Assembly (NCBI GenBank): GCA_012972835.1
Contig: JABDHK010000029.1
Coordinates: 61,968-125,967, forward strand
DNA from: Chlorobiaceae bacterium
Lineage (GTDB): Bacteria > Bacteroidota > Chlorobiia > Chlorobiales > Chlorobiaceae
Length of the DNA stretch: 64,000 bases
Direction: 5' to 3'
A program made the translations under genes and the position numbers. The notes beneath the pieces are model-generated. The model worked only from the letters and a program-made list of their open reading frames with translations, searched no databases and had not been told where the DNA came from. Below, in pieces: positions 46,936 to 54,650 of this stretch (positions within the stretch are counted from its first letter, which is position 1; every line of letters begins with the position of its first letter).

Positions 46936-47711
46936 AGGGCTGCTCCAAGGAATGCGGTGAGGGGGCTTGTGGCAATGGCTGAGCTGCTTTTTGGCATGAG
47001 ACCGGCTTTGAAGGCTTTTCTTCCAGCGGTAACTGCACAGGCAAATGCTTCGGCCATATCGGATGGATTATCAGATGTGGCTATGGCGCTGTTGACAAGG
47101 ACTGCTCCACACCCCATCTCCATTGCCAGTGCAGCTTCGGAAGGGGAGCGCAGGCCGGCATCGACAATAATGGGGATATTGCTTTCACGGATAATGATGT
47201 TGAGCATCTCCGCGGTAGCAAGGCCCTGACCGCTCCCGATTGCTGAACCGAGCGGCATCACCGAGGTGCATCCAACCTCTTCAAGGCGTTTGGCCAGGAC
47301 AGGGTCGGCTGCAATGTAGGGCATTACAAGAAATCCCTCTTTTGCAAGAATCCGGCACGCCTCATAGGTCTCTATCGGGTCGGGCATCAGATGTTGCGGG
47401 TTTGGATGAATTTCTACCTTGATGAAGGGGCTTCCTGAAAGTTCACGGGCTATCCGGGCGGCGCGCACAGCTTCAGCGGCGGTAGATGCTCCTGAGGTAT
47501 TCGGCATCAGGGTTATTCCTGGAAGCTCCTTCAAGGGGCCGAAGAGATCGTCATCAAGCTGCTCCCGGTTGAATCGGCGCAGGGCAACGGTAACAAGCTG
47601 CGTTCCAGAAGCGCTGAGGGCGTCAAGCATGATGGTTGCGTTGCTGAATTTTCCTGTTCCAAGAATCAATCGGGAAGTGAAGGTATAGGGGCCTAATTGC
47701 AAAAAATCCAT
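46932..47711 (-). CDS. thiG: Thiazole synthase ThiG
   Basis: The 259-residue TIM-barrel protein has the Schiff-base lysine in [20 protein letters not shown] near the start and [15 protein letters not shown]. It condenses DXP, dehydroglycine and ThiS thiocarboxylate. It lies between thiS (29 bases upstream) and thiH (overlapping). Confidence 0.96.
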   Translation of the reverse strand: MDFLQLGPYTFTSRLILGTGKFSNATIMLDALSASGTQLVTVALRRFNREQLDDDLFGPLKELPGITLMPNTSGASTAAEAVRAARIARELSGSPFIKVEIHPNPQHLMPDPIETYEACRILAKEGFLVMPYIAADPVLAKRLEEVGCTSVMPLGSAIGSGQGLATAEMLNIIIRESNIPIIVDAGLRSPSEAALAMEMGCGAVLVNSAIATSDNPSDMAEAFACAVTAGRKAFKAGLMPKSSSAIATSPLTAFLGAAL

Positions 47712-47740
47712 GGGTATTGAGAATTTATTTAATGCCGGTT

Positions 47741-47944
47741 TTAGCCGCCTCCTGCAAATACAAGGATTTCAACACGGTCTCCCTGCTGCAGATTGAGTAC
47801 CGGACGTTTGTCGGGGCGGATGATACAATCGTTGACTACGGTTGCCACTGTGTTTCCCTCTGAAGAAATGAGGGTGAGGAGATCGGTTACCGTTGAACCA
47901 TGAGGTATCGTCTCTGGTTTTCCGTTCACTTCAAGAGTAATCAT
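47741..47944 (-). CDS. thiS: Sulfur carrier protein ThiS
   Basis: The 67-residue ubiquitin-like protein starts [19 protein letters not shown] and ends VFAGGG, supplying the C-terminal Gly-Gly for thiocarboxylation; there is one extra Gly at the end. It is 30 bases after the metB stop, linking thiazole synthesis to the cysteine operon. Confidence 0.93.
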   Translation of the reverse strand: MITLEVNGKPETIPHGSTVTDLLTLISSEGNTVATVVNDCIIRPDKRPVLNLQQGDRVEILVFAGGG

Positions 47945-47974
47945 TGAAGATACTGTTTTTGGATTATTTATGCT

Positions 47975-49117
47975 CTATAGTTCAGCCATGGCATTCAGCA
48001 GGTCGGCTTGAAGGTCGCTGACATTTTCAAGACCGATAGAGAGGCGCACAAGGTTGTCAGTGCACTTTCTCCGGCCTCTTTCCTCTTGGGAGAGCGCTCC
48101 AAGGGTCATTTTTGCAGGAGAGGCGATCAGTGATTCCACGCCACCGAGACTGTCGGCAAGGACAAAGAGCGTTATTTTTGCAACCAGTTGTTCAACTGCC
48201 GGGAGACCTCCTTTCAGGGCAAAAGTGAGCATTCCTCCAAATCCGCTCATCTGCTCCTTTGCAAGTTGATGCTGCGGGTGGGAGGCAAGGCCTGGATAGA
48301 AGACCTGTTCTACTGCCGGTTGCTGTTCAAGGAATCGGGCAAGGTGTAGGGCGCTTGCTTCATGCTCCTTCATGCGGATTTTCAGGGTTTTCAGGCCGCG
48401 CAGGATGAGCCAGCTATCCCAGGGTGCCGGTATGGCGCCAGCTGCGCCCTGATAGTTTTTTATTTTTGTATGCACACCAGGGTCGGAGGTGATGACGGCG
48501 CCGCCGATCACATCGCTGTGCCCGCCCAGGTATTTGGTAGTGCTGTGGACGACAATATCAGCGCCGAGGTCGAGAGGACGCTGGAAGTATGGGCTTAAAA
48601 AGGTGTTATCTACTGCAACAAGGATACCGCGCTCATGGGCGAGTCGGGAGATAGCACCTATGTCTGATATCTGAAGCAGGGGGTTGCTTGGTGTTTCAAG
48701 CCAGATTAGTTTTGTTGCAGGAGTGATGCACGCTTCATAACTTTCGGTGGATTCGCTTGTGGCATAACTTGTGTTGACGCCCCATGGACGCATGAGCTGT
48801 TCAAAGGTTCGGTAGCTGCCGCCATAGATGTCGGTTCCGGAAACAATATGGTCTCCAGGTTTCAGTACCTGAAGGGCAGCCAGGGATGCCGCGACTCCGG
48901 AGGCAAAGGCGAGGCCGAAACGCCCGTTTTCAAGCAGTGCAAGGGTTGACTCAAGTGCTTTTCTTGTGGGGTTGCCTATTCTTGAGTAAAAAAATTCACC
49001 ACGGTGTTCAAGGTTTTCACGTTCAAAGGTGGAGGTCTGGTAGACTGGAACGGTTACCGATCCTGTTTGGGGATCAGGAGCTTGGCCATCATGAATGGCC
49101 AGGGTTTCAAACTGCAT
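47975..49117 (-). CDS. metB: Cystathionine gamma-synthase/lyase family PLP enzyme
   Basis: The 380-residue protein has the PLP lysine in VVHSTTKYLGGHSDVIGG and the family segments YSRIGNPTRKALE and WLETPSNPLLQISDI. It either joins cysteine and an activated homoserine or splits cystathionine; the two cannot be separated from sequence here. It is 18 bases downstream of the serine acetyltransferase gene in a cysteine operon, which fits trans-sulfuration. Confidence 0.87.
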   Translation of the reverse strand: MQFETLAIHDGQAPDPQTGSVTVPVYQTSTFERENLEHRGEFFYSRIGNPTRKALESTLALLENGRFGLAFASGVAASLAALQVLKPGDHIVSGTDIYGGSYRTFEQLMRPWGVNTSYATSESTESYEACITPATKLIWLETPSNPLLQISDIGAISRLAHERGILVAVDNTFLSPYFQRPLDLGADIVVHSTTKYLGGHSDVIGGAVITSDPGVHTKIKNYQGAAGAIPAPWDSWLILRGLKTLKIRMKEHEASALHLARFLEQQPAVEQVFYPGLASHPQHQLAKEQMSGFGGMLTFALKGGLPAVEQLVAKITLFVLADSLGGVESLIASPAKMTLGALSQEERGRRKCTDNLVRLSIGLENVSDLQADLLNAMAEL

Positions 49118-49135
49118 CTGCTTGGTTTTTACAAA

Positions 49136-50047
49136 TTAAATGCCAAGTCCGTCCATAAAGCTGCTTTCCACAGCTTTTTGCTGAAGGACTCTCGAATTTG
49201 GCGGAACACTTTTTGTCTGCCAGACGTTGCCGCCGATAACGGAGTCTCTGCCGATGGTAATTCTTCCAAGGATATTGGCGTTTGAGTATATAACAACGTT
49301 ATCCTCAATAATCGGGTGACGGGGTACATCCTTTGCCGGGTTGCCATCCTTGTCGAGGGCAAACTTTTTCGCGCCGAGTGTGACACCCTGATAGAGGCGC
49401 ACATGATTACCGATAATGCAGGTTTCACCAATGACAACTCCAGTACCGTGATCGATGCAGAAATGGTCGCCGATGTGGGCGCCGGGATGAATGTCAATGC
49501 CTGTTTCTGAATGGGCCATTTCAGCAATGATTCTCGGGATAAGGGGTACACCAAGCGACAGGAGGGTATGTGCTGCCCGGTAATTGATCATCGCCCTGAT
49601 GGAGGGATAGCAGAAGATAATTTCACCATGGTTTTTGGCTGCCGGGTCTCCATCATAGATGGCGTGAACGTCGGTGCACAATTTTTTTCTTATCTCCGGC
49701 AAGATACCGATGAATTGGCTGGCAGTTTCAGCGGCAAAATCTGCTGCGTTGACAGAGCCGTTGTTCACGGTGTCGAACTGATGAACGCTGAGGATCTGTT
49801 CGGTAAGCAACCCATAGAGCTTTTCAACTCTTACGCCAAGCAAATGGGGGAGGGATTGATGGCGCAGTACCGGTCCTCCGAAATATCCAGGGAAGACGAT
49901 GGAACGGATAAGATCAACAATCTCTTTGAGTTTTTCAATCGATGGCAAGAGGTGTTCATGATTCGGCAAGTAGTTGCACTCCGAGTCACCTGAACCGGAT
50001 AAGAGCTGTATAGCCTCTTCAATGATTGTGCCGGTTTTGGTTTCCAT
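49136..50047 (-). CDS. epsC: Serine O-acetyltransferase (EpsC-type)
   Basis: The 303-residue protein has the hexapeptide beta-helix with IDIHPGAHIGDHFCIDHGTGVVIGETCIIGN in two parts and a helical N-terminal domain, as in SATase of the EpsC class. It makes O-acetylserine for cysteine synthesis. The ATG at 50047 is preceded by AAGGAG, so the longer frame from 50170 is rejected. It follows cysK. Confidence 0.92.
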   Translation of the reverse strand: METKTGTIIEEAIQLLSGSGDSECNYLPNHEHLLPSIEKLKEIVDLIRSIVFPGYFGGPVLRHQSLPHLLGVRVEKLYGLLTEQILSVHQFDTVNNGSVNAADFAAETASQFIGILPEIRKKLCTDVHAIYDGDPAAKNHGEIIFCYPSIRAMINYRAAHTLLSLGVPLIPRIIAEMAHSETGIDIHPGAHIGDHFCIDHGTGVVIGETCIIGNHVRLYQGVTLGAKKFALDKDGNPAKDVPRHPIIEDNVVIYSNANILGRITIGRDSVIGGNVWQTKSVPPNSRVLQQKAVESSFMDGLGI

Positions 50048-50124
50048 TATAACAAATCTCCTTGAACCGGATATGTTGCCGGCCGTTAAGCAATTTTTAT
50101 AAAATATAAGACTATCAAGATAAG

Positions 50125-50195
50125 CCGGCAAGAGCGTTGTTAGTTTCCTTGCCGGATATTCCTGATCCACCGGGGAGAAAGATCAGCCCGGTGGA
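50125..50195 (-). other. Two hairpins in the cysK-epsC gap
   Basis: CCACCGGG/CCCGGTGG and CCGGCAAG/CTTGCCGG form two stable stems on the transcript between cysK and epsC. No T run follows either, so they may tune mRNA stability or partial termination. Confidence 0.5.
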
Positions 50196-50203
50196 GTTGT
50201 TGG

Positions 50204-51157
50204 TCAGATGTTGACCTGTTCTGGCTCAAACTGGTAGAGCAGGGTCGAAAGGTAACGCTCGCCGGTATCAGGCAGTATCACGACAATACGTTTTCCCGCG
50301 TTCTCTTCACGCTGTGCAAGTTGCAGGGCTGCATAGACGGCTGCTCCGGAAGAGATGCCGACAATGAGTCCTTCGGTGCGGGCAAGGTTGCGTCCGGTAC
50401 GAAGGGCATCTTCGTTCTTTACAAGGAGAATCTCATCAATAACAGAGGCGTTCAGGATTTCAGGAATAAAACCTGCTCCGATACCCTGTATTTTATGGGG
50501 TCCTGGTTTTCCGCCGGAAAGAACTGGAGAGTCGAACGGTTCAACAGCAACAATCTTGACATTCGGGTTGCGTGCTTTAAGAACTTCTCCAACACCGGTT
50601 ATGGTTCCACCAGTACCGACACCGCTGACAAAAATATCAACATTTCCATCAGTATCGCTCCATATCTCTTCGGCGGTTGTTTTGCGGTGGATTTCAGGAT
50701 TTGCAGGGTTTTTAAACTGCTGGGGGACAAATGAATTAGGGTATTCCGTGTGAAGTGCTTCAGCTTTCTTGATTGCTCCAGTCATTCCTTCAGGGCCTGG
50801 TGTCAGCACCAGCTCAGCTCCAAGAGCCTTGAGCAGGTTTCTGCGCTCGATACTCATAGTTTCAGGCATGGTGAGAATGAGTCGGTATCCTTTTGCTGCG
50901 GCAATAAATGCAAGGGCAATTCCGGTATTGCCACTTGTCGGTTCAATGATGACACTATCCTGATTGATTACTCCCTTTTTTTCAGCATCCTCAATCATCG
51001 AAAAACCGATGCGATCCTTGACGCTTCCGCCGGGGTTGAAATATTCGAGCTTGGCAATAATCGTTGCAAGGGCTTTGTGCTCCTTATTGTAATTCTGAAG
51101 CTCAAGCAACGGTGTGTTGCCGATAAGATCGGTCAGTTTTTTTGCAATACGTCCCAT
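50204..51157 (-). CDS. cysK: Cysteine synthase A
   Basis: The 317-residue PLP enzyme has the PLP lysine in [28 protein letters not shown] and the [15 protein letters not shown] phosphate loop. It forms cysteine from O-acetylserine and sulfide. It is the first gene of the run cysK-epsC-metB-thiSGHF, and an 18-base inverted repeat lies about 90 bases upstream. Confidence 0.96.
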   Translation of the reverse strand: MGRIAKKLTDLIGNTPLLELQNYNKEHKALATIIAKLEYFNPGGSVKDRIGFSMIEDAEKKGVINQDSVIIEPTSGNTGIALAFIAAAKGYRLILTMPETMSIERRNLLKALGAELVLTPGPEGMTGAIKKAEALHTEYPNSFVPQQFKNPANPEIHRKTTAEEIWSDTDGNVDIFVSGVGTGGTITGVGEVLKARNPNVKIVAVEPFDSPVLSGGKPGPHKIQGIGAGFIPEILNASVIDEILLVKNEDALRTGRNLARTEGLIVGISSGAAVYAALQLAQREENAGKRIVVILPDTGERYLSTLLYQFEPEQVNI

Positions 51158-51244
51158 AGCTGTTGAAAGTTTTGTCGGTTGAGAAAAAGTTTAAAGATCA
51201 TCAATAAGCGAAGAACTAAAAATCCCTTTAAAGAGGCATCTTTT

Positions 51245-51262
51245 ATACCATAAATATGGTAT
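51245..51262. promoter_or_regulatory. Inverted repeat upstream of cysK
   Basis: ATACCATAAATATGGTAT has 8-bp arms around AA. It lies just past the stop of the response regulator gene and 88 bases before cysK. The ATACC...GGTAT outline resembles sites of Rrf2-type sulfur regulators; this is an inference. Confidence 0.45.
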
Positions 51263-51263
51263 G

Positions 51264-51917
51264 CTATATGTGGTATTCGATGTTGTCAATCAATCCCGCT
51301 TTTATGGCATAAATCAAGAGTTCAGGACTGCTCGACACTCCAAGTTTCCGGAAAATGTTTTTTCTGTGAGTCATCACAGTATGAAAGCTGATATGTTTTT
51401 TTGTAGCAATTTCTTTGGTTGACAAGCCAGCGGCAATCATGCGCACTATTTCAATTTCTGAAGATGTCAAAAGGCTGGCATCTTCATGAGGCCCCTCTTT
51501 TTTAAGAAGGATATCAAGGACGTCGCCTGAATAATATTTTTTCCCTTTCATCGCGGCATCGATAACATGAAAAATCTCTTCACGGTCATCGGTTTTCAGA
51601 ACAATATTTCTAATGCCGGCATCATTTAACTCTTTTATTTTTATGTGGGTTATAGAATTTGTCAAAATAACGATGCCGATCTCAGGATGTTTTTTTCTTA
51701 GCTCCTCAAGATCTCCGATAGAGTCAAAATCGAACAGGATATAGTCCGTAATGATGAGCGAAATCGTCTCTTTCTGGAGATACTGTTGCAGGCCGGCTTT
51801 GGTGGATACGGTGTAAAAAGCCTGATAAATCGGCGACAAGATCCCTCTCAGTGCCTCGTTGGTTAAAAACTGTGTATCAGCGAGTACAACAGAGATGTTC
51901 CGGTTGTTTTTAGTCAT
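51264..51917 (-). CDS. NarL/LuxR-type response regulator
   Basis: The 217-residue protein has a receiver domain with acidic VVLADTQ and a likely phosphoacceptor Asp in IITDYILFD, then a LuxR helix-turn-helix (LTSSEIEIVRMIAAGLSTKEIATKKHISFHTVMTHR split over residues 150-185). No histidine kinase is adjacent. It lies between metY and the cysK operon, so a role in sulfur control is possible but unproven. Confidence 0.88.
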   Translation of the reverse strand: MTKNNRNISVVLADTQFLTNEALRGILSPIYQAFYTVSTKAGLQQYLQKETISLIITDYILFDFDSIGDLEELRKKHPEIGIVILTNSITHIKIKELNDAGIRNIVLKTDDREEIFHVIDAAMKGKKYYSGDVLDILLKKEGPHEDASLLTSSEIEIVRMIAAGLSTKEIATKKHISFHTVMTHRKNIFRKLGVSSSPELLIYAIKAGLIDNIEYHI

Positions 51918-52120
51918 TATCTGATACCTGCTCCATTTTCAAAAACTTCTTGACTCATTGTCAGCCTGTTGTTTTCGTTTATGTCATCTACCGTTACATG
52001 AACGTGTTGTTCGATAATGGCACAAAGAGCAAGCATCTCACGGTATGAGTCTGTATTGGCTTTTCTCCCTTCTCTTTTTGAAACATAACTGAGCAGTTCT
52101 GTTCCCTGGAAATCCTGTTG
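51917..52120 (-). other. Open frame without a clear start, upstream of the response regulator
   Basis: In the frame ending at the TAA that overlaps the regulator ATG, about 70 codons are open (FQGTELLSYVSKREGRKANT, then a stretch to VFENGAGIR). The only ATG in frame gives under 40 residues. It looks like the end of a lost or damaged gene, or a small unknown protein. I recognise no family. The rest of the gap to 52216 shows nothing. Confidence 0.4.
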
Positions 52121-52216
52121 ATTTTTTCAAGAGCTCGGAAATGGAGCTAATAAAGTATATGTAAAGTAAGATGCTTGTTTTCTATTGTGCCATATTGTGA
52201 AAAAAAATGTGTATGA

Positions 52217-53545
52217 CTACTTATTAATCAGTTTGGATAACCAGCTTTTTTTTGTCTCTTCTGTCTGCAGTGCTTCATCGAGTGCATCTATCAGGTCATC
52301 AGGATGTTCAAGACCGATAGAGAGACGGATCAGATCTGGTGAAAGTCCGCTCTGAGTCTGCTGCTCTGAAGTGAGCTGGCTGTGGGAGGTACTTGCCGGG
52401 TGAAGAATCAGACTTTTTGCATCGCCTACGTTAGCCAGATGAGAGAAGAGCTTGATGTTGTCGATGATTTTTACCGCTGCTTCATAACCACCTTTTACTC
52501 CAAATACCACCATGCCGCCAAAGCCGTTTTTCAGATCTTTTGAAGCCGCAGGGTACGAAGGGTCATTTTTAAGTCCCGGATAACGTATCCAGGCAACTTC
52601 TGGATGTTGTGCAAGATGTTCTGCAATTTTAAGTGCATTTTCTGAATGACGGGCAACACGGAGAGGCAAGGTTTCGATGCCCTGAATAAATATCCAGGAG
52701 TTGTCAGGGGAAATGCAGGCTCCGAGGTTTCTGAGCGGCACGGTGCGAACCCGAAGAGCAAATGCAATTGGTGCAAGAGGTTCAGGAAGGTCAATTGCCC
52801 AGCGCAGACCATGATAGTTTTTGTCAGGTTCGGTAAAAAGTGGGTGGCGTCCGCCTTTCCAGTTAAAACGCCCTGCATCGGTAATGATGCCGCCAATACC
52901 GGAACCATGGCCTCCAAGCCATTTGGTGAGGGAGTTTATGACAATATCGGCACCAAGCTCAATTGTTTTAAGCAGATAGGGAGTAGTGAAGGTTGCATCG
53001 ACAATGAGTGGAAGTCCGTTCCGATGAGCGACCTCTGCGATGGCCTTGACATCGGTGTAGTCAAGTACGGGATTGCCGATGGTTTCAATAAAGAGAGCTC
53101 TTGTTTTATCAGTGATTGCTTTCTCGAAATTGGCCGGATCTTTTGGATCGACAAACTTAACGTTAATACCAAATTTCGGAAGAATGGCATCAAACTGGGT
53201 GTAGGTTCCGCCGTAGAGATTATTGGCTGACACAATTTCATCTCCTGCTTCAGCCAAATTAATTATGGCATTGAAAATTGCTGCCGTGCCTGATGCAAGG
53301 GCTACGGATGCTGCGCCACCTTCAAGCTGCGTGACACGCTGTTCAAGAATATCGGTCGTTGGATTCATCAGCCTTGTGTAGATATTGCCGAGTTCCTTCA
53401 AGGCAAAAAGGTTTGCTGCATGTTCCGTACTCTTGAAGATATAGGAGCTTGTACGGTAAACCGGGACACCACGGGACAGTGTGGCGTCCACAGGTTGACC
53501 TGCATGAAGGGCAAGGGTTTCAAAGCGGTATTTTTTTTCACTCAT
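52217..53545 (-). CDS. metY: O-acetylhomoserine sulfhydrylase
   Basis: The 442-residue PLP enzyme has the PLP lysine in INSLTKWLGGHGSGIGG and the long-form features of MetY (RHPLFTEPDKNYHGL and TSHSQLTSEQQTQSGL). It makes homocysteine directly from O-acetylhomoserine and sulfide. AGGAG is about ten bases before the ATG. A tRNA-Cys gene lies 60 bases upstream on the same strand, so the two may share a transcript controlled by the cysteine leader further upstream. Confidence 0.93.
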   Translation of the reverse strand: MSEKKYRFETLALHAGQPVDATLSRGVPVYRTSSYIFKSTEHAANLFALKELGNIYTRLMNPTTDILEQRVTQLEGGAASVALASGTAAIFNAIINLAEAGDEIVSANNLYGGTYTQFDAILPKFGINVKFVDPKDPANFEKAITDKTRALFIETIGNPVLDYTDVKAIAEVAHRNGLPLIVDATFTTPYLLKTIELGADIVINSLTKWLGGHGSGIGGIITDAGRFNWKGGRHPLFTEPDKNYHGLRWAIDLPEPLAPIAFALRVRTVPLRNLGACISPDNSWIFIQGIETLPLRVARHSENALKIAEHLAQHPEVAWIRYPGLKNDPSYPAASKDLKNGFGGMVVFGVKGGYEAAVKIIDNIKLFSHLANVGDAKSLILHPASTSHSQLTSEQQTQSGLSPDLIRLSIGLEHPDDLIDALDEALQTEETKKSWLSKLINK

Positions 53546-53605
53546 TGTAATTCTACTCCTGTGTTTTGTTTGTTGTTGATTGATACTACCTATACTGTAT
53601 TATGC

Positions 53606-53681
53606 GGCGACGGCAAGATTCGAACTTGCGATTAATATAAGGTTTTGCAGACCCTGGTTTGAACCTCTCACCCACGTCGCC
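53606..53681 (-). tRNA. tRNA-Cys (anticodon GCA)
   Basis: On the reverse strand GGCGACG and CGTCGCC pair as a 7-bp acceptor, GCAAG-TTCGAAT-CTTGC forms the T arm, and AGGGT-CTGCAAA-ACCTT forms the anticodon arm with GCA, which reads cysteine codons. CCA is not encoded. The variable region seems longer than usual (about 9 bases) and the discriminator reads G instead of the usual U, so it may be somewhat divergent. It lies 15 bases after the DUF4395 stop. Confidence 0.85.
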
Positions 53682-53696
53682 GTCTCTATAATTGTT

Positions 53697-54155
53697 TCAG
53701 TTCTTTGCCTGCTGCTTACCGAAGAGCTTGAAGCGTTGCAGATTGAACTGGTAAAAGAGGAAACAGCCAAAGCAGAATCCTGAAAGAGCTACAGTTGCAG
53801 CCACGGCAACCACCCCCGACAGGATCCATCCGGTAAGGGGTACGCCTGCCAGAAAGGCGATCTGTGCACCACCAAGCAGAATGGCAGCAATGGAGTTATT
53901 GAAGCGCATAAGCCTCGGATCTTCTATAGCTGCATTTGCATTTTGTTTTGCAAAAATACGTGATCCGATGATAAATATAAGACTGCCGTTTTTGCCAAAC
54001 ACTACAGCTGACAGAATGATAAAAAAAAGAGCTGTTGTTACTATTGGCTGCTGAGTGATAATGGCGGTCACAATGCCAATGAGCAGTACCCATCTGTTCA
54101 GTTTGACAATCGGTAATGGGATACCCTCGCATGTGGCTGATGTTGTTGTTGACAT
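53697..54155 (-). CDS. DUF4395 membrane protein controlled by a cysteine leader
   Basis: The 152-residue protein has about four membrane helices in two pairs, fitting DUF4395: IPLPIVKLNRWVLLIGIVTA near the start, DPRLMRFNNSIAAILLGGAQ in the middle and a Cys pair in GFCFGCFLFYQ near the end. I recall DUF4395 genes near sulfurtransferase and thioredoxin genes in other bacteria, but the function is unknown. AAGGGG precedes the ATG by eight bases. Upstream are a terminator and a cysteine-rich leader peptide frame; downstream are tRNA-Cys and metY. Confidence 0.82.
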   Translation of the reverse strand: MSTTTSATCEGIPLPIVKLNRWVLLIGIVTAIITQQPIVTTALFFIILSAVVFGKNGSLIFIIGSRIFAKQNANAAIEDPRLMRFNNSIAAILLGGAQIAFLAGVPLTGWILSGVVAVAATVALSGFCFGCFLFYQFNLQRFKLFGKQQAKN

Positions 54156-54202
54156 AGTTGTTTCCCCTTTGGTTTTTGTGTCTGTTTATGTTTTAAAAGA
54201 AA

Positions 54203-54238
54203 TAAAAAAAGCCGGTTCTGACATTCAGAACCGGCTTA
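54203..54238 (-). terminator. Attenuator terminator between the Cys leader peptide and DUF4395
   Basis: On the reverse strand GCCGGTTCTGA and TCAGAACCGGC form an 11-bp stem followed by TTTTTTT. No gene other than the short leader frame ends before it, and it lies 48 bases ahead of the DUF4395 start, so it should control read-through. An 8-base segment in the leader frame (bases 54300-54307) is perfectly complementary to 54216-54223 in its 3' arm and could act as an antiterminator. Confidence 0.85.
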
Positions 54239-54273
54239 AAGACTGTTACGTACACCATTTGATCATGAATGAG

Positions 54274-54402
54274 TTACGTCGTGCTCCCCGATATCCTTCT
54301 GTCAGAATGTTTCTGCAATCCGCAACAGCAGCAGCAGCAGCACCCTAAGAAGGTTGTCAATCTCATTGATCTCATTGATCTCATTGATGTCCTTAATCTC
54401 AT
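54274..54402 (-). CDS. Poly-cysteine leader peptide (42 codons), candidate attenuator
   Basis: An ATG at 54402, preceded by AAGGA seven bases upstream, opens a 42-residue frame. It contains Met-Arg-Ser repeats from 9-base DNA repeats, then LGCCCCCCCG with seven consecutive Cys codons (bases 54342-54322, five TGC, one TGT, one TGC), and stops at 54274. Three further in-frame ATGs (54384, 54375, 54366) give shorter versions. The stop is 38 bases before the terminator stem. The layout is that of a leader peptide whose translation senses charged tRNA-Cys. No direct proof of translation is possible from sequence. Confidence 0.75.
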   Translation of the reverse strand: MRLRTSMRSMRSMRLTTFLGCCCCCCCGLQKHSDRRISGSTT

Positions 54403-54458
54403 AGATATGTCCTTTTTGTCACTGTTGTCCTTATCCGTCCTATCCGCCCTATCCGCCC
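54361..54458. repeat. Short 9-base tandem repeats in the Cys leader
   Basis: Forward-strand units ATCTCATTG-type (three copies at 54361-54388) and TCCTATCCG/CCCTATCCG-type units (54428-54458) lie in tandem. Similar GTCC-rich short repeats occur in gaps near 34255 and 45075. The first array is in frame with the leader and yields repeated Met-Arg-Ser. Confidence 0.7.
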
Positions 54459-54462
54459 TACT

Positions 54463-54476
54463 TTTAACAATTGTTA
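54463..54476. promoter_or_regulatory. 14-bp perfect palindrome between modE and the Cys leader
   Basis: TTAACAATTGTTAA is self-complementary and lies about 60 bases before the leader start, within the region shared with the divergent modE gene. It is a candidate operator for either unit. Confidence 0.4.
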
Positions 54477-54650
54477 ACTATTTTTTTTCACGTTTCCAAA
54501 TAAAAGTTTCAGTTTACCCTATAAAACCCGCATGGAAAATGCCATTTATTGTATTGTATTCATGGTACTTGTTGATGTTTTCCTGAAAAATCTTTTTTTT
54601 GTGGAAAAAATGTACTTTACCCTTCTTGCGATTCCCGTACAATTCAAAGA

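Noticed and set aside
47700..47974. Search for a TPP riboswitch ahead of thiS
   Set aside because: The gap before thiS is only 30 bases and no thi-box sequence is present.
54361..54458. Possible CRISPR-like array in the leader region
   Set aside because: Units are only 9 bases in direct tandem with no spacers.
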